A model generated the notes under the pieces. The model had not been told where the DNA came from, ran no database searches, and saw only the letters and a program-made list of their open reading frames with translations. Shown here piece after piece: positions 52,204 to 62,376 of a stretch of 64,000 nucleotides of DNA (position 1 is the first letter of the stretch; each line of letters starts with the position of its first letter). Origin of the DNA: Thermochromatium tepidum ATCC 43061 (GTDB taxonomy: Bacteria; Pseudomonadota; Gammaproteobacteria; Chromatiales; Chromatiaceae); NCBI RefSeq assembly GCF_009664085.1, contig NZ_CP039268.1, positions 1,101,501-1,165,500 on the forward strand. The letters run 5' to 3'. Position numbers and translations under genes: made by a program.

Positions 52204-53355
52204 TTATCGAACACTGCCATCCGGCGGTCCAGACTCCGAGATCCGCACCAGATCGCCGTCGGCGAGGAAGCCGACCCCAGTGTCGACCACCGTATCCGTG
52301 ACCTCAAGCCCGGCGCTGATCTCGACCCGATCGCCCAGACGCCGGTCGATCCAGACCTTGGTCTGAGCGACTGTACCCTGGGGTTGCAGCCGAAAGACAT
52401 AGGCGAAGCCCTCGCGCATCAGCACCGCCGACTGCGGCAGGGTCAGGGCAGGCGTGGTACCGAGATCCAGCTCGCCGCGAACGAACATCCCGGCACGCAG
52501 TGATTGGCCAGTCATCTCAGTGGGTAGATCGACATAGACCAGTCCGGTGAGCGTGCCCCTGTCGACGGTCGGGGCAATGAGCCGGATCCGCCCGTTCACC
52601 CAGGTTCCGTCCGGCGCCTTGATTCGGGCCGATCCGCCCGCTTGCAGCCGTGCCAGTTCGGTCGCCAGCACCTCGGCGCGCCATTCCAGCCGAGCGTCGC
52701 GGATAAGGCGCAGCAGCTCGGTCCCGGGCTGGACGAGTGCGCCCTGGGTCGCGCTGATCGCGGCGACGATCCCGGCGACCGGCGCGCGCACCTCGGTTCG
52801 CGATAGGCGCAGCTCCTCGGCGCGCACCCGCGCCCGGGCGGCCTCGAGCCGGGCCAGCGCGGTCTGTTCGGCACTCAGGTACTGGTCGGACTGCTGGGGG
52901 CTGAGCGCCGCCGTGCCCTGAGAGCGGCGGGCGCGCTCGGCGTCGGCGCGGGCCTCGGCGAGCTGCGCCTCGGCCTCGGCCAAGGCGGCCCGCGCCTGTT
53001 CGAGGGCCACCCTTGCGCTGTCGCTATCGATCCGGACGAGCAATTGGCCGCGCTCGACCCGGTCGCCGATCTCGACCGGCACCTCGACCAGCCGTTCGCC
53101 CCCGATCTCGGCGCCGACCACCACCTCGCGCCAGGCGGCGATATTCCCGGTGGCGGCAAGGGTGCGTGGCCAGATCCGGACCTCGGGGTGGGTGACGGTG
53201 ACGGTCAGGGCAGGTTTGGTCGTCTTGGGGGGCGCGTCATTGGCCGCCTGGGTCCAGCCTGACTGTTGGGCTAGGCCGAATATCAACATCAGCCCCAAGC
53301 CGAGGTGCTTGAACCAGTCGGGTCGTCGCGGATGTGTGTTGTCGGGCCTGTGCAT
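52204..53355 (-). CDS. RND efflux periplasmic adaptor (membrane fusion protein)
   Basis: The 383-residue HlyD/AcrA-type adaptor has an N-terminal membrane anchor or signal (WFKHLGLGLMLIFGLAQQSG), a lipoyl-like half (VVVGAEIGGERLVEVPVEIG, then DRVERGQLLVRIDSD), and a long alpha-helical hairpin (VALEQARAALAEAEAQLAEA). The second lipoyl half follows (SRTEVRAPVAGIVAAI), then the beta-barrel and membrane-proximal domains. It links the permease to an outer-membrane channel. The ATG at 53355 was preferred; longer in-frame starts add unlikely sequence. Confidence 0.9.
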   Translation of the reverse strand: MHRPDNTHPRRPDWFKHLGLGLMLIFGLAQQSGWTQAANDAPPKTTKPALTVTVTHPEVRIWPRTLAATGNIAAWREVVVGAEIGGERLVEVPVEIGDRVERGQLLVRIDSDSARVALEQARAALAEAEAQLAEARADAERARRSQGTAALSPQQSDQYLSAEQTALARLEAARARVRAEELRLSRTEVRAPVAGIVAAISATQGALVQPGTELLRLIRDARLEWRAEVLATELARLQAGGSARIKAPDGTWVNGRIRLIAPTVDRGTLTGLVYVDLPTEMTGQSLRAGMFVRGELDLGTTPALTLPQSAVLMREGFAYVFRLQPQGTVAQTKVWIDRRLGDRVEISAGLEVTDTVVDTGVGFLADGDLVRISESGPPDGSVR

Positions 53356-53495
53356 GTCGGTATCGCTTGGTGACGGCGGATGACGCTGAGTCAGGGGGCT
53401 GGGCCAGAATGTTCCGGACGGCGCCTTGTGTGGCCGATGGATTTCGGAAGGTCGCGCACTCGAGTGGGTTTCAAGCGGTTGCGTCATCGCGGTCG

Positions 53496-54419
53496 TCACG
53501 GCTGGCGATTGGTCTGAGCGATCAGGATGCGATTGCGTCCAGCGCGCTTGGCGCGATAGAGCGGGGCATCGGCCGCCTCGATCAGGGTCGAGGGATCCTT
53601 GTATTCGGGAAAGGCTGCTAGTCCGCCACTGAAGGTGCAATTGAACTCCGTGTCGTTGGCGATGAAGGTTACGGCTGCGAAGTTCTCGCGCACTGAATCC
53701 ATCACGGCCTTGGCCTGATCGGCGTCCAGTCCGGTCATGATGACGGCGAACTCCTCACCGCCATAACGCCCGACGATGTCAGACTCGCGCAGACGCAGTC
53801 GCAGGGTGCGCCCGAGTGCCATCAGCACCTGATCGCCGGTCGGGTGCCCGTGGGTGTCGTTGACGGCCTTGAAGTGATCGAGGTCTCTCATGGCGAGACA
53901 GAGCCTCTGTCCACTGCGCTGACAATTGGCCAGGGTCACCCTGAGTAGCTGCAGGAGGGTGTTGTGGTTGAAGAGCCCGGTGAGGCTGTCGCGGATCATC
54001 AGCGAGCGCAGGGTGCGCATGCGCTCGGCGCACAGCCGGACCTCGGTCACCAGGCGCGCAGGCGCGATCGGTTTGGTGAGAAAGCCATCGGCGCCGACCT
54101 CAAGCGCCTTGAACTGGCGCTTGGAGTCGGTTTCAGACGATACATAGACGATCGGCAGACCCAGATAGCCGGGGATCTGGCGCAGCACCCGCGCCAGCTC
54201 GGGTCCGGAGCACTGGGGCATATAGAGATCCATCAGTACCAGGTCGGTCTCGAAGTCCGCGAGGATCTCGAGTACGTGCTCGGGTTCGCTGACGACCCGG
54301 GTGATCATGCCGTCCGCCTCCAGGTTCAGGGCGTAGATCTCGCCGAGCAGCGGGTCGTCGTCCACGATCAGGATGTGATAGGGATTGGGGGGGCGCGATT
54401 GGTGAGCTGATCGAGCCAC
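53496..54419 (-). CDS. Response regulator with diguanylate cyclase domain (REC-GGEEF), WspR-like
   Basis: The 307-residue protein has a receiver domain (HILIVDDDPLLGEIYALNLE; phospho-acceptor in VLMDLYMPQCSG; lysine in GFLTKPIAP) followed by a GGDEF domain with intact active site RYGGEEFAVIM near residue 220. It makes c-di-GMP when phosphorylated. The start is a GTG at 54419 just before a run of seven G's (54387-54393). The region upstream encodes the end of another receiver domain in a frame shifted by one base. As the last gene of an mcp-cheB-cheR-cheA operon it is the likely output, as WspR is in Wsp. Confidence 0.88.
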   Translation of the reverse strand: MARSAHQSRPPNPYHILIVDDDPLLGEIYALNLEADGMITRVVSEPEHVLEILADFETDLVLMDLYMPQCSGPELARVLRQIPGYLGLPIVYVSSETDSKRQFKALEVGADGFLTKPIAPARLVTEVRLCAERMRTLRSLMIRDSLTGLFNHNTLLQLLRVTLANCQRSGQRLCLAMRDLDHFKAVNDTHGHPTGDQVLMALGRTLRLRLRESDIVGRYGGEEFAVIMTGLDADQAKAVMDSVRENFAAVTFIANDTEFNCTFSGGLAAFPEYKDPSTLIEAADAPLYRAKRAGRNRILIAQTNRQP

Positions 54420-54538
54420 TCGGCCAGCTCCACGGCCCTGACCGGCTTGCGGTAATAGGCCTGAGCGCCGGCCCTAACCGCCTGCAGGCGGGCCTGGAAC
54501 ATGGGGGTCTGGGTCCTTGCCTCAGGGGTGGTGAAGGG
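54420..54538 (-). pseudogene. C-terminal remnant of an extra receiver domain
   Basis: From about 54538 a frame reads TTPEARTQTPMFQARLQAVR, then AGAQAYYRKPVRAVELAEWL and DQLTNRAPP. That is the alpha4-beta5-alpha5 part of a receiver domain with its conserved lysine. It would join the REC-GGEEF gene in frame with one more base in the run of seven G's (54387-54393). The first 80 or so residues are missing, right up to the cheA stop, so an internal deletion as well as a shift is implied. Confidence 0.6.
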
Positions 54539-54544
54539 GTTGGG

Positions 54545-56815
54545 CTAACCTAACAGATTCATCAGGGTATCAACCAGACTCGATTGATTGAAGTCGCCCT
54601 TGACGATATTAGGCGTCGGCCCCGACCTGGATGCCGCGCTGCTTGTCTTCAGGCTTCTGGCGCGAGGTAACGATCAGGATCGGCGTGGAGCGGTATTGAT
54701 CGTGTTCGCGCAGACGCGCCGTCAGCGCGAAGCCGTCCATGCCCGGCATGTCGATGTCTGTAATCACGGCATCGAAGTGTCCGCCGAGCGCCTTCTGCCA
54801 GCCATCGAGCCCATCCTCGGCCAGGGTGACGTGGTAGCCATGGGCCTCCAGGATCTCACGCTCGATCTCACGGGTGTTGAGCGAATCGTCGACGACCAGC
54901 AGGCGCCGTCCGCCGGACGTCTGATGCGCATCGCGTCGGGCGGCGTTCATCAGAGGTGTCTCGCCACGCCGTCGGCGCGCCATCTCGATCAGGGCGGGTG
55001 CCTGAAGGATGCTGACCAGGGCATTGTCTCCGGTGATGACCATGCCAGCGACCAACCCGCCGAGGCGCAGATGGGCTGGGAGTGGCTTGATGACCATGTC
55101 GCGCTCATCGAGCAGCCGGTCCACGATCAGGCCCAGCTTGGTCTGGCGCGACTGGATGACGACCACCAGCCAGCCGGCGCCGGACTCGTTGTCTGTGGTG
55201 ATCTGGAGCGCGGGGAGATCGCCGGCCTGGATCAAGGGCAGGAACTCGTGGCGCAGCACCATGGCCGGGCGGTCGCCGACCTGCAGGATCTGGTCGCGCG
55301 GTACCCGGATCAGCTCGGCGACCTGATGCGCGGTCAGCCCAAAGGTCCGTCCGCCGGCCTCGAAGAGCAGCACCCGCATCACGGTGAGCGAGGCCGGGAG
55401 CTGGAGCGCAAAGCGGGTGCCGAGGCCGGGACGGCTCGTGATCGACAGCGAGCCGCGCAGCTCCTCGACGATGGCGCGCTTGACCGCGTCCAGGCCGACG
55501 CCGCGCCCCGAGATCTCGGTGATGATGGGGCTGGTGCTGAATCAGGGCAACAAGATGAGCTCGTTGATGGATGCGTCGTCGAGACCTGGGGCGCGGGCCG
55601 GATCGATCAGTCCCTTCTGGATCGCCTTGGCGAGGATGCGCTCGCGGTCGAGTCCGCGCCCGTCGTCCTCGATCTCAGCACCCCGACACCTTCCTGGCGC
55701 GCCGAGAGCCGGATGCGACCGAGGCGCGGTTTGCCGGCGGCCTGGCGTTCGTCCGGGGATTCGAGTCCGTGATCGACGGCGTTGCGCACCAGATGCACCA
55801 GGGCATCGCTCAAGTGATCGATGAGCTGACGATCCAGCTCGATCTCGCCGCCGCTGATCTCGCACTGGACCTCCTTGCCCAGCTCGCGTCCGAGTTGACG
55901 CGCCAGTGGCGCGATCGGCTCGAAGACGATGGCCAGCGGCAGCATCCGCATCACCAGGGCGCGATCATTGAGTTCGCTCGTCAGGTGCTCCTGTTCCTGG
56001 ACCAGATCGCACAGGGCGAGCGTGAAGGCGTGCATGGCCTGAGATTGGGCCTTCAGAGGCTCGCGTTCAGGTTCGGTCTCGGCGCAGACCAGGGCGGCTA
56101 AGGATTTGTCGAGTGCCTGGGCCTCCATCAGCTTCAGGCGCAGCTTGACCTGGTTGGAGACGACCTCGCCCATGAGCTTGATGAGCTCGTCGAGCTTGTC
56201 CATGCGCACCCGCACGCTGTCGAGGGCGCGTAGGGCGGTTGGGTCCGCGTGTGCCGGCTCCGCCGTCAGCAGTTCGGTCGGCGCGGGCTGGCTCGGCGTG
56301 CTCGTCCTGGAGTCCATGGGGCCTGAATCTGAGGGTACCGCAATGCGCGTTGGCTCGGATTCGGTCGCGGATGGCCCTGTCTCAGACCCTCTTTCCTCTT
56401 GGAAGGGGGGTGAGACCTCGGCATTGCCCTGAGCGGCTGCCGCAAGTGCCGCGCAGAGTGCCGGGTCGGCGGGCGGGATCTGACCCAGGTTCGGTTCCAC
56501 CTGCTCGACTAGGGCACCAATGGCGTCCAAAGACCGCATCAGGAGGGTGCCGAGTTCGGGATTCAGGCGGATGCGGCCTTCGCGCAATGCGCCCAGCACC
56601 TCTTCGAGCTGGTGTGCGGTCTCGGCGATACCCGTCAGCTTGAGCATCCGCGCCGAGCCCTTGAGTGTATGGGCGGCGCGGAAGAGCTCGTTGATCGAAT
56701 TGACGTCCAGGCCGACACCCGAGACCAGGGGCGCCAATCCGGCCTCGAGCCGCCCCAGCTGGTCACGGGCCTCGCTGGTGAAACGGGGCAGGAATTTCTT
56801 GATGTCCAGGGCCAT
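54545..56815 (-). pseudogene. cheA: Hybrid CheA histidine kinase with receiver domain, WspE-like, three lesions
   Basis: Read across its lesions the product has an Hpt domain (FRAAHTLKGSARMLKL, phospho-histidine near residue 50), the dimerisation helix and HATPase N box (LSDALVHLVRNAVDHGLESP), the G1 EIEDDGRGLD, the G2 TEISGRGVGLDAVKR, a CheW-like domain, and a receiver (RLLVVDDSLNTREIE; ITDIDMPGMDG). Lesions: a one-base loss near 55680 (after LSARQEG), an in-frame TGA at 55542-55544 where LLPGFST is expected, and an extra base near 54603 that truncates GADAYIVKGD. The largest intact piece is the first 1.2 kb. It starts 13 bp after cheR. Confidence 0.85.
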
Positions 56816-56828
56816 GATCAGGATCGGC

Positions 56829-58331
56829 TCAGAGGCTTGCTTCGAGTCGGGCCAGATGCAGTCGGCACAGTCGGTTCAGATCGCCGAGTGCCAGGGCCGG
56901 TGCGCCGATCAGGATCGTTTGAGGATTGGCGACCTGGGTATCACGTTCGAGCTGGTGCAACACGATCCTGTACTCACGCCGTGCCAGTTCTGTCTGCCCG
57001 GTCTCGCGATAGACCTCGGCGAGCTGGAAGTGGGCCGGCCAGCAGTCAGGCTGGTGGTAGATGGCGCGGCGCAGGAAGGCGATGGCGTCGTTCGTCTGTC
57101 CCTGCCGCCGGGCACCGCGTCCCAACACCAGCAAGGCCCCCAGGTGCCACGGATCGCTCGCCAGTATCTGATGCGCCAAGGCCAGGGCGTCCGCAATCCG
57201 ATCCAGCTCAAACAGCAGATAGGCCTTGAGCACCAGATCCTTCGCCCTTGGCTGGGGACAGGCACAGAGCGGTTCGAGCCGTTCGAGGGCTGTCTGATAC
57301 CGTTCGGACTGGGTGAGCGTGAGCGCCTCGTCATAAACGGCATCCGCCGCCGCGTCGTCGTAGACCTGCGGCCCTGGCGGCGGGGGGCGCGCGACCGGCA
57401 AGGGATCCGAGCGCGGCACGCCACTGTCGGTATGCAAGACCAGCCGCGCCGGTCGCACCGCTCCGACCGGCAACGCCCGTCTGGCACCTTGGGCATCAGC
57501 CGTCACCGACGCACGCCCCATCCCAGCCGGCTCGTTGACGAACAGAAACACCCCGTCACGCTCACACAGCGTCAGGATGCCGAAATCATTGGCCAGCGTC
57601 TCGGAGATGCCGACGATCAGATACCCGCCGGGCACAAGCAGCGTCTTGAGCCGCTCCAGCACGCGCCTGCGGGTCGGTTCATCGAAATAGATCGAGACAT
57701 TGCGAAAGAAGATCACATCCTGGTTGGCCAGGGTTTGCGGATACTCGGGATCAAGCAGATTGAGCGGATGGAAGTGCACCCCGCGGCGCAGACGCTCGTC
57801 GATCCGGAAATGATTGGTGTCTTCGGGACTGAAGTAACGCTCTTGGAGCTGAGGATTCAGGGCGCGAAACGAGAGACGCCCATAGATCCCGGCCTGCGCG
57901 CGCTCCAGGGCTGTCCGATCCACGTCCCCGGCGTTGACCTCGAACAAAGACTCGGCCAGCTCACCATAGCGCTCGCGTAATGCCATCAAGATCGAATAGG
58001 GCTCCTCACCGGTCGAGCAGCCGACCGACAGCAGCCGCACTGGGTCATCGGAGGCGCGACGCGCCAGCCGCTCGGGACAGAGCCGTTCGGTCAGCAGACG
58101 CAGATGCTGGGGCTCGCGATAGAAGTAGGTCTCGTTGATGGTGATGAGACTGGTGAGTGCCTGGAGCTCGGTCTCATCGTTGCGCAACCGCGCCAGATAG
58201 TCCTCGGGTGAGCGGGCGCCAATGCTGTCGATGCGCTTGGCGATCAGCTCGCGCCAGAGATCGTTGCCATAGGTGCCGGCATTGAGCCCTAGATGCTCGC
58301 GGATGAACTGCTGGATGGCGTCGAGATTCAT
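56829..58331 (-). CDS. cheR: CheR-type chemoreceptor methyltransferase with TPR domain (WspC-like)
   Basis: This protein methylates receptor glutamates with AdoMet. The 500-residue product has the CheR N-terminal helices (NETYFYREPQHLRLL), the AdoMet motif LLSVGCSTGEEPYSILMALR near residue 105, and DVIFFRNVSIYFDEPTRR. After a proline-rich linker come TPR-like helices (about 330-470, for example FLRRAIYHQPDCWPAHFQLA). The CheR-TPR form is characteristic of Wsp-type systems (WspC). Where most CheR proteins have RNVLIYF it reads RNVSIYF. ATG 58331 overlaps the cheB stop (ATGA). Confidence 0.92.
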   Translation of the reverse strand: MNLDAIQQFIREHLGLNAGTYGNDLWRELIAKRIDSIGARSPEDYLARLRNDETELQALTSLITINETYFYREPQHLRLLTERLCPERLARRASDDPVRLLSVGCSTGEEPYSILMALRERYGELAESLFEVNAGDVDRTALERAQAGIYGRLSFRALNPQLQERYFSPEDTNHFRIDERLRRGVHFHPLNLLDPEYPQTLANQDVIFFRNVSIYFDEPTRRRVLERLKTLLVPGGYLIVGISETLANDFGILTLCERDGVFLFVNEPAGMGRASVTADAQGARRALPVGAVRPARLVLHTDSGVPRSDPLPVARPPPPGPQVYDDAAADAVYDEALTLTQSERYQTALERLEPLCACPQPRAKDLVLKAYLLFELDRIADALALAHQILASDPWHLGALLVLGRGARRQGQTNDAIAFLRRAIYHQPDCWPAHFQLAEVYRETGQTELARREYRIVLHQLERDTQVANPQTILIGAPALALGDLNRLCRLHLARLEASL

Positions 58332-59386
58332 GGCAGCGTGCCCACCAGACGGCACAGGGCGCCTGCGATCTGGTCCAGGGGCAATACCTGGGCGATGGCG
58401 CCGGCGAGGATGGCCTCGCGGTTCATGCCGAAGATGAGCGAGCTGGCCTCATCCTGGGCCAGGGTCCAGCCACCGGCAGCACGGATGTCGAGCAGCCCGC
58501 GCACCCCGTCGCGACCCATGCCGGTCAGGATCACGCCCAGCCCCCCCTTCCCGTAATGCTCGGCCACCGAGGACAACAGCCGGTCGCAGCTCGGGTGATA
58601 GATGTCGCGCGCGTCCGGCTCGACATAGCGCAGACGTCGGTCAGCGCTCAGGATCAGATGCTGGGCTGGATCGGCCAGATAGATGCGCCCGGGTTGCGGA
58701 CGCTCGCCGGACTTGGCCACCACGACCTGCAACGGACAGAGGCCGTCGAGCCAGTCGGCCATGGCCGCGGCGAAGCCGACCGACAGATGCTGGACGATCA
58801 GGATTGGAGCGGCGAGCGTCGCCGGCAGTTGTGGAAGCAGTGCCGCCAGTGCCTGGGGGCCTCCCGTAGAGGAGGCGATGGCGATCAGACGCTCGTCCTG
58901 ATTTTCAGGACGCCCGCCGACCGCACCCGGCAATGGTAGCGACTGAAGTGCCGGCTTGGTCTGAGGCACGAGCGAGGTGGTACTCGACTGACGCCGGATG
59001 TGCCGGATCACGGGTACCCCGGCGAGCATCCGCAGTCGCTGCGCCAGGGCGCCACCATCGTCGATCCCCGGTTTGGCGGCGGCCTCGAGCGCCCCGCGCG
59101 CCACTGCCTCCATGGCATGGTGCGAGTCGGCCAGATCCGAGAGCACCAGGATGGGCGTGGCCCGCACCGCCATGATCTCCTCGATGGCGGTCAGGCCGTC
59201 CATCTCGGGCATCTGCAAGTCCAGGGTGATGACGTCGGGTTTGAGCGCGAGTGTCAGCTCCAGCGCCTCGCGCCCGTTGGCCCCCTCGCCGCAGACGCTC
59301 AGTCCGGGTTCGGATTCCAGCAGGGCGCGGATGAGCGCGCGCGCCGCGCCGCTGTCATCGACCACGAGGACGCGGATCGGTTTCAT
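58328..59386 (-). CDS. cheB: Chemoreceptor methylesterase CheB (WspF-like)
   Basis: CheB removes receptor methyl groups when its receiver domain is phosphorylated. The 352-residue protein has the receiver (VLVVDDSGAARALIRALLES; acceptor in ITLDLQMPEMDG; RGALEAAAKPG) and the esterase triad in IAIASSTGGPQALAAL, IVQHLSVGFA and GMGRDGVRGLL. It overlaps the mcp stop and the cheR start, each by ATGA. Both domains look intact. Confidence 0.95.
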   Translation of the reverse strand: MKPIRVLVVDDSGAARALIRALLESEPGLSVCGEGANGREALELTLALKPDVITLDLQMPEMDGLTAIEEIMAVRATPILVLSDLADSHHAMEAVARGALEAAAKPGIDDGGALAQRLRMLAGVPVIRHIRRQSSTTSLVPQTKPALQSLPLPGAVGGRPENQDERLIAIASSTGGPQALAALLPQLPATLAAPILIVQHLSVGFAAAMADWLDGLCPLQVVVAKSGERPQPGRIYLADPAQHLILSADRRLRYVEPDARDIYHPSCDRLLSSVAEHYGKGGLGVILTGMGRDGVRGLLDIRAAGGWTLAQDEASSLIFGMNREAILAGAIAQVLPLDQIAGALCRLVGTLP

Positions 59387-61346
59387 GCCTGACTCTGGCC
59401 CGAGTCCTCGGCTAGCGGCGGTTCGGACGCGGCGGGCCGTTCATCGAGCACAAAGCGATCGACCTGACCCTTGAGCGTCGCCGACAGCTGCATCATGCTC
59501 TGAGCCACCTGCGAGAGGCGCCGCACCGACTCGGCGGTCTCGGCGCTGGCGGTCACGATCTCCTTGAGCGCGACCACGATTTGATTGCTGGCGGTGCGTT
59601 GCTGTTGGGTCGAGAGACTGATCTGCTGGGCCGAGCTGCTGGTCTCGCTGGCGGTCTGCACCAGTTCGCGCAGGAAGTCGGCGGTGCGCGCCGAGGCGTC
59701 CAGACCCTGATCGATGCCGACCGAGCCCTTTTCCGAGGTGATGACCAGCCGGCCGATGGTCTCCTGGATCTCGGTGATCTTGTGCGCGATCTCGGACGTC
59801 GACGCGCTGACCGAGTCGGCCAGACGCCGGATCTCGGCGGCCACCACACTGAAGCGTTTGCCCGCCTCACCGGCCGATGAGGCCTCGAGCGCGGCATTGA
59901 AGGCGATCAGCCGGGTCTGATCGGCTAGGGTGTCGATGATCTCCATGATGCGCGTGATCTCCTTGGACTTGCCACCCAGATCCAGGATCTCTTTGAGCGA
60001 GACCTGATTGTCGTGGCGGATCTCCTCCATCTTGGTCACCAGTTGGCGCATGGACTCCTCACCCTGACGACTGCCGTCATAGGTGCGGCGTGCGATCTCG
60101 ACCACGGATCCCGAATATTCCGCGATCTGCGCCGAAGACGCAGACAGTTCCTCCATGGTCGAGGTGATCTCGGCCACCGAGCTCGACATCTCGCTCGAGG
60201 TAGCCGCCTGACCCTCGACGGCCTGGGCGATCTGACGCGCGGCCTCGTGGACCGAGAACGCATTGCGCTCGACCTCAGCGACCAGATCGCGTAGATGACG
60301 GCGCATCCGGTCCGTGGCCGCCGCCAGCTCGGCCAGTTCGTCGCGTCCGTCCAGGACGACCGCGCGTGATAGATCCCCGGCGGCCACGCGGTCGAGGCTC
60401 TGGGCGACACGCTGGATGCGGCGCGCGAGCACCCGCGCCGAGACAAAGGCCAGCGTCATGCCGATCGCCAGCATCAGACCGCCGAGCAGCCAGGTGCGCT
60501 CGATCGCCCGCGTCCGGATCCGGGTGTAGACCTGACGATCCTTGGCGATCTCGATCACCCCAAGCGGCTGGCCGGCATAGTCGCGGACCTGCTCGGCATA
60601 GACGGCCAGCTCCAGGCCGCCGATGGTCAGTTGGGCATACTGAGGCGTACCTGAGGAGGCCGCGGCGATGGCGGTCGCGTCGAGGAGTGGGCGGTCGCCG
60701 GCGGTGCTGGCAAAGGTCTGGATCTGGCCGTCACGGATCAGGTGCAGTCCCGCCTCGACGCCGTGGCGCGCCTTGAAGCCCTCGAAGAAGGCCGGTCCGA
60801 ACGACATACCGAACTCGACCGAACCGAGGTGACGGCCCTGATCGAAGACCGGCACCAGGCCGCGCGCGCCCAGACCGCCGACGCCCCATTCCAGCCCGCG
60901 ATGGGGGTACGCTCGGCATTGGTATCCACGACCGAATGGCGGAAGCTGGAGAGATCATCGCCGTATTTCTCGATCTGGTGCAGCCGCAGAAAGGAGGTCG
61001 CGGGTGGGGTATGGAACTGGAACTGGACGGCGCCATAGTCCTTGCTCAGCACCTCATAGGGCGGCAGAAGCTGGGTGCGCAACCAGTCGCGATCGCCGGC
61101 GGCAAACCGATGCTGGACCTCGGGGATATTGGCGACGAGCGCGCTTAGGGCCTCGGCCAGTCGGGTCTCGGTCTCGACGTCGAGCCGGATGCGTTCGGCG
61201 TACTGGTGCAGCTCGGTGCGCTCCGCCTCCAGGGCCAGGCCGTCTAGGGCACGCAGATTAAAGAAGGACAACACCAAGACGGCGAGCAGGATCGCGGTCC
61301 CGGCGCCGATCATGGAGTTGACCCAGAGACGGAGGTTGGTGAACAT
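59383..61346 (-). pseudogene. Methyl-accepting chemotaxis protein with Cache sensor, one frameshift
   Basis: Two overlapping frames make one receptor. The first 155 codons (from 61346) give a membrane segment (MIGAGTAILLAVLVLSFF) and the first half of a periplasmic Cache-type sensor (PPATSFLRLHQIEKYGDDLS). The second gives the rest (LVPVFDQGRHLGSVEFGMSF), a second membrane segment, HAMP, and the signalling tip (DQTRLIAFNAALEASSAGEA). A missing base near 60893 (in ATCGCGGGCTGG) separates them. The position and the operon fit WspA. It is either a real inactivating deletion or a sequence error. Confidence 0.85.
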
Positions 61347-61481
61347 CGATTGTTTCTCGTGCAGGCCGCGTCTGGCGCGGAGGTTGAAACCGCGTTTCCC
61401 GACTGCCGGATGCTAGCCCAAGCCGAGCCGTCAAAGAAGACCGTCACCCCAGAGAAGATTAAACCCGCCGCTGGAGCCGTC

Positions 61482-61856
61482 ATGGAGAGCTACACCGTCG
61501 TCCGTCCCGAACATCTCAACCACTATGGCCATCTGTTCGGCGGCTGTCTGCTCAAATGGGTCGATGAGATCGCCTGGATCGCCGCCAGTCGCGACAATCC
61601 GGGCTGTCGCTTCGTCACCGTCGGCATGGATCGGGTGGAGTTTCACCGCGGCGTCGATCTAGGCACGGTGCTGCGCTTCGTTGCCAACGCAAGCCGCCGC
61701 GGACGTACCTCACTGACCTATGACGTGAGCGTCTATGCCGATGATCTGGAGACCGGCAGCGAGGAGCCGATCTTCTCGACCCGCATCACCTTTGTGCGGG
61801 TCGACGCGCAGGGGCGGAAGACACCATTGCCTACCGCCGTACCGTCTCTCGTCTGA
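61482..61856 (+). CDS. Acyl-CoA thioesterase, hotdog fold (YciA-like)
   Basis: The product has 124 residues from ATG 61482, which has GGAG six bases upstream; longer in-frame starts to 61350 add sequence unlike the family. It has the hotdog helix with LNHYGHLFGGCLLKWVDEIA, where the asparagine and glycine/aspartate are the active-site region of cytoplasmic acyl-CoA hydrolases. VTVGMDRVEFHRGVDLGTVL, RTSLTYDVSVYADDLETG and ITFVRVDAQG follow. It hydrolyses acyl-CoA; chain-length preference is unknown. Confidence 0.85.
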   Translation: MESYTVVRPEHLNHYGHLFGGCLLKWVDEIAWIAASRDNPGCRFVTVGMDRVEFHRGVDLGTVLRFVANASRRGRTSLTYDVSVYADDLETGSEEPIFSTRITFVRVDAQGRKTPLPTAVPSLV

Positions 61857-61867
61857 CGGCGGGCGTG

Positions 61868-62305
61868 TCATGGCGTCTTCTGGGTTCGATCCATGACGTA
61901 GCCGGCCAGCCCCGCGCGCAGCGCCTCCGGCAGCGACTCGCCGACATGCACCTCATCCGTCACCAGGACATGGATGGTCCTGGCCGTCGCCAACTCCTCG
62001 CCGGCTTCGCTCAGGAAGCGATAACCGATCGCAAACGAGCGCCGGCGCAGATCCTCAACCTGGACCTCGACCCGGATCCGGTCCCCGTGACGCATCGGAT
62101 GCCGGTAATCGGCCTCGGCATGGGTCAGAGGCAGCAGGATCTCGCCGTCGCGGATCATGGCGTGGATCGGATAGCCGATGTCCTCCATGAGGGCCTCAAG
62201 CGCGTCCTGCGCATACCGGAACAGATGGGCGAAGAACAGCCGCCCGGCGGCATCTGTGTCGTGCAGCCGGACCTGGAACGCATAGTGGAAGGGGCGATCC
62301 GTCAT
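61868..62305 (-). CDS. Acyl-CoA thioesterase, 4-hydroxybenzoyl-CoA thioesterase type (YbgC/MenI-like)
   Basis: The 145-residue hotdog protein has the 4HBT signature VRLHDTDAAGRLFFAHLFRY (the aspartate is catalytic), then HAEADYRHPMRHGDRIRVEV and RRSFAIGYRFLS. ATG 62305 (MTDRPFHYAFQVRL) fits the family. Substrates of relatives range from 4-hydroxybenzoyl-CoA to 1,4-dihydroxy-2-naphthoyl-CoA (menaquinone/phylloquinone pathway). Context does not settle which. It is convergent with the other thioesterase. Confidence 0.85.
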   Translation of the reverse strand: MTDRPFHYAFQVRLHDTDAAGRLFFAHLFRYAQDALEALMEDIGYPIHAMIRDGEILLPLTHAEADYRHPMRHGDRIRVEVQVEDLRRRSFAIGYRFLSEAGEELATARTIHVLVTDEVHVGESLPEALRAGLAGYVMDRTQKTP

Positions 62306-62376
62306 GACGGTGCTTGACGAAGACACCTCCCTGTGTCTTTGCGGTAGTGCATTGGTCCAGGGGCGCCGATTGCGTT

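Noticed and set aside
62306-62376. Rho-independent terminator at the AAGACAC/GTGTCTT hairpin
   Set aside because: The stem is short and neither strand has a following T-run.
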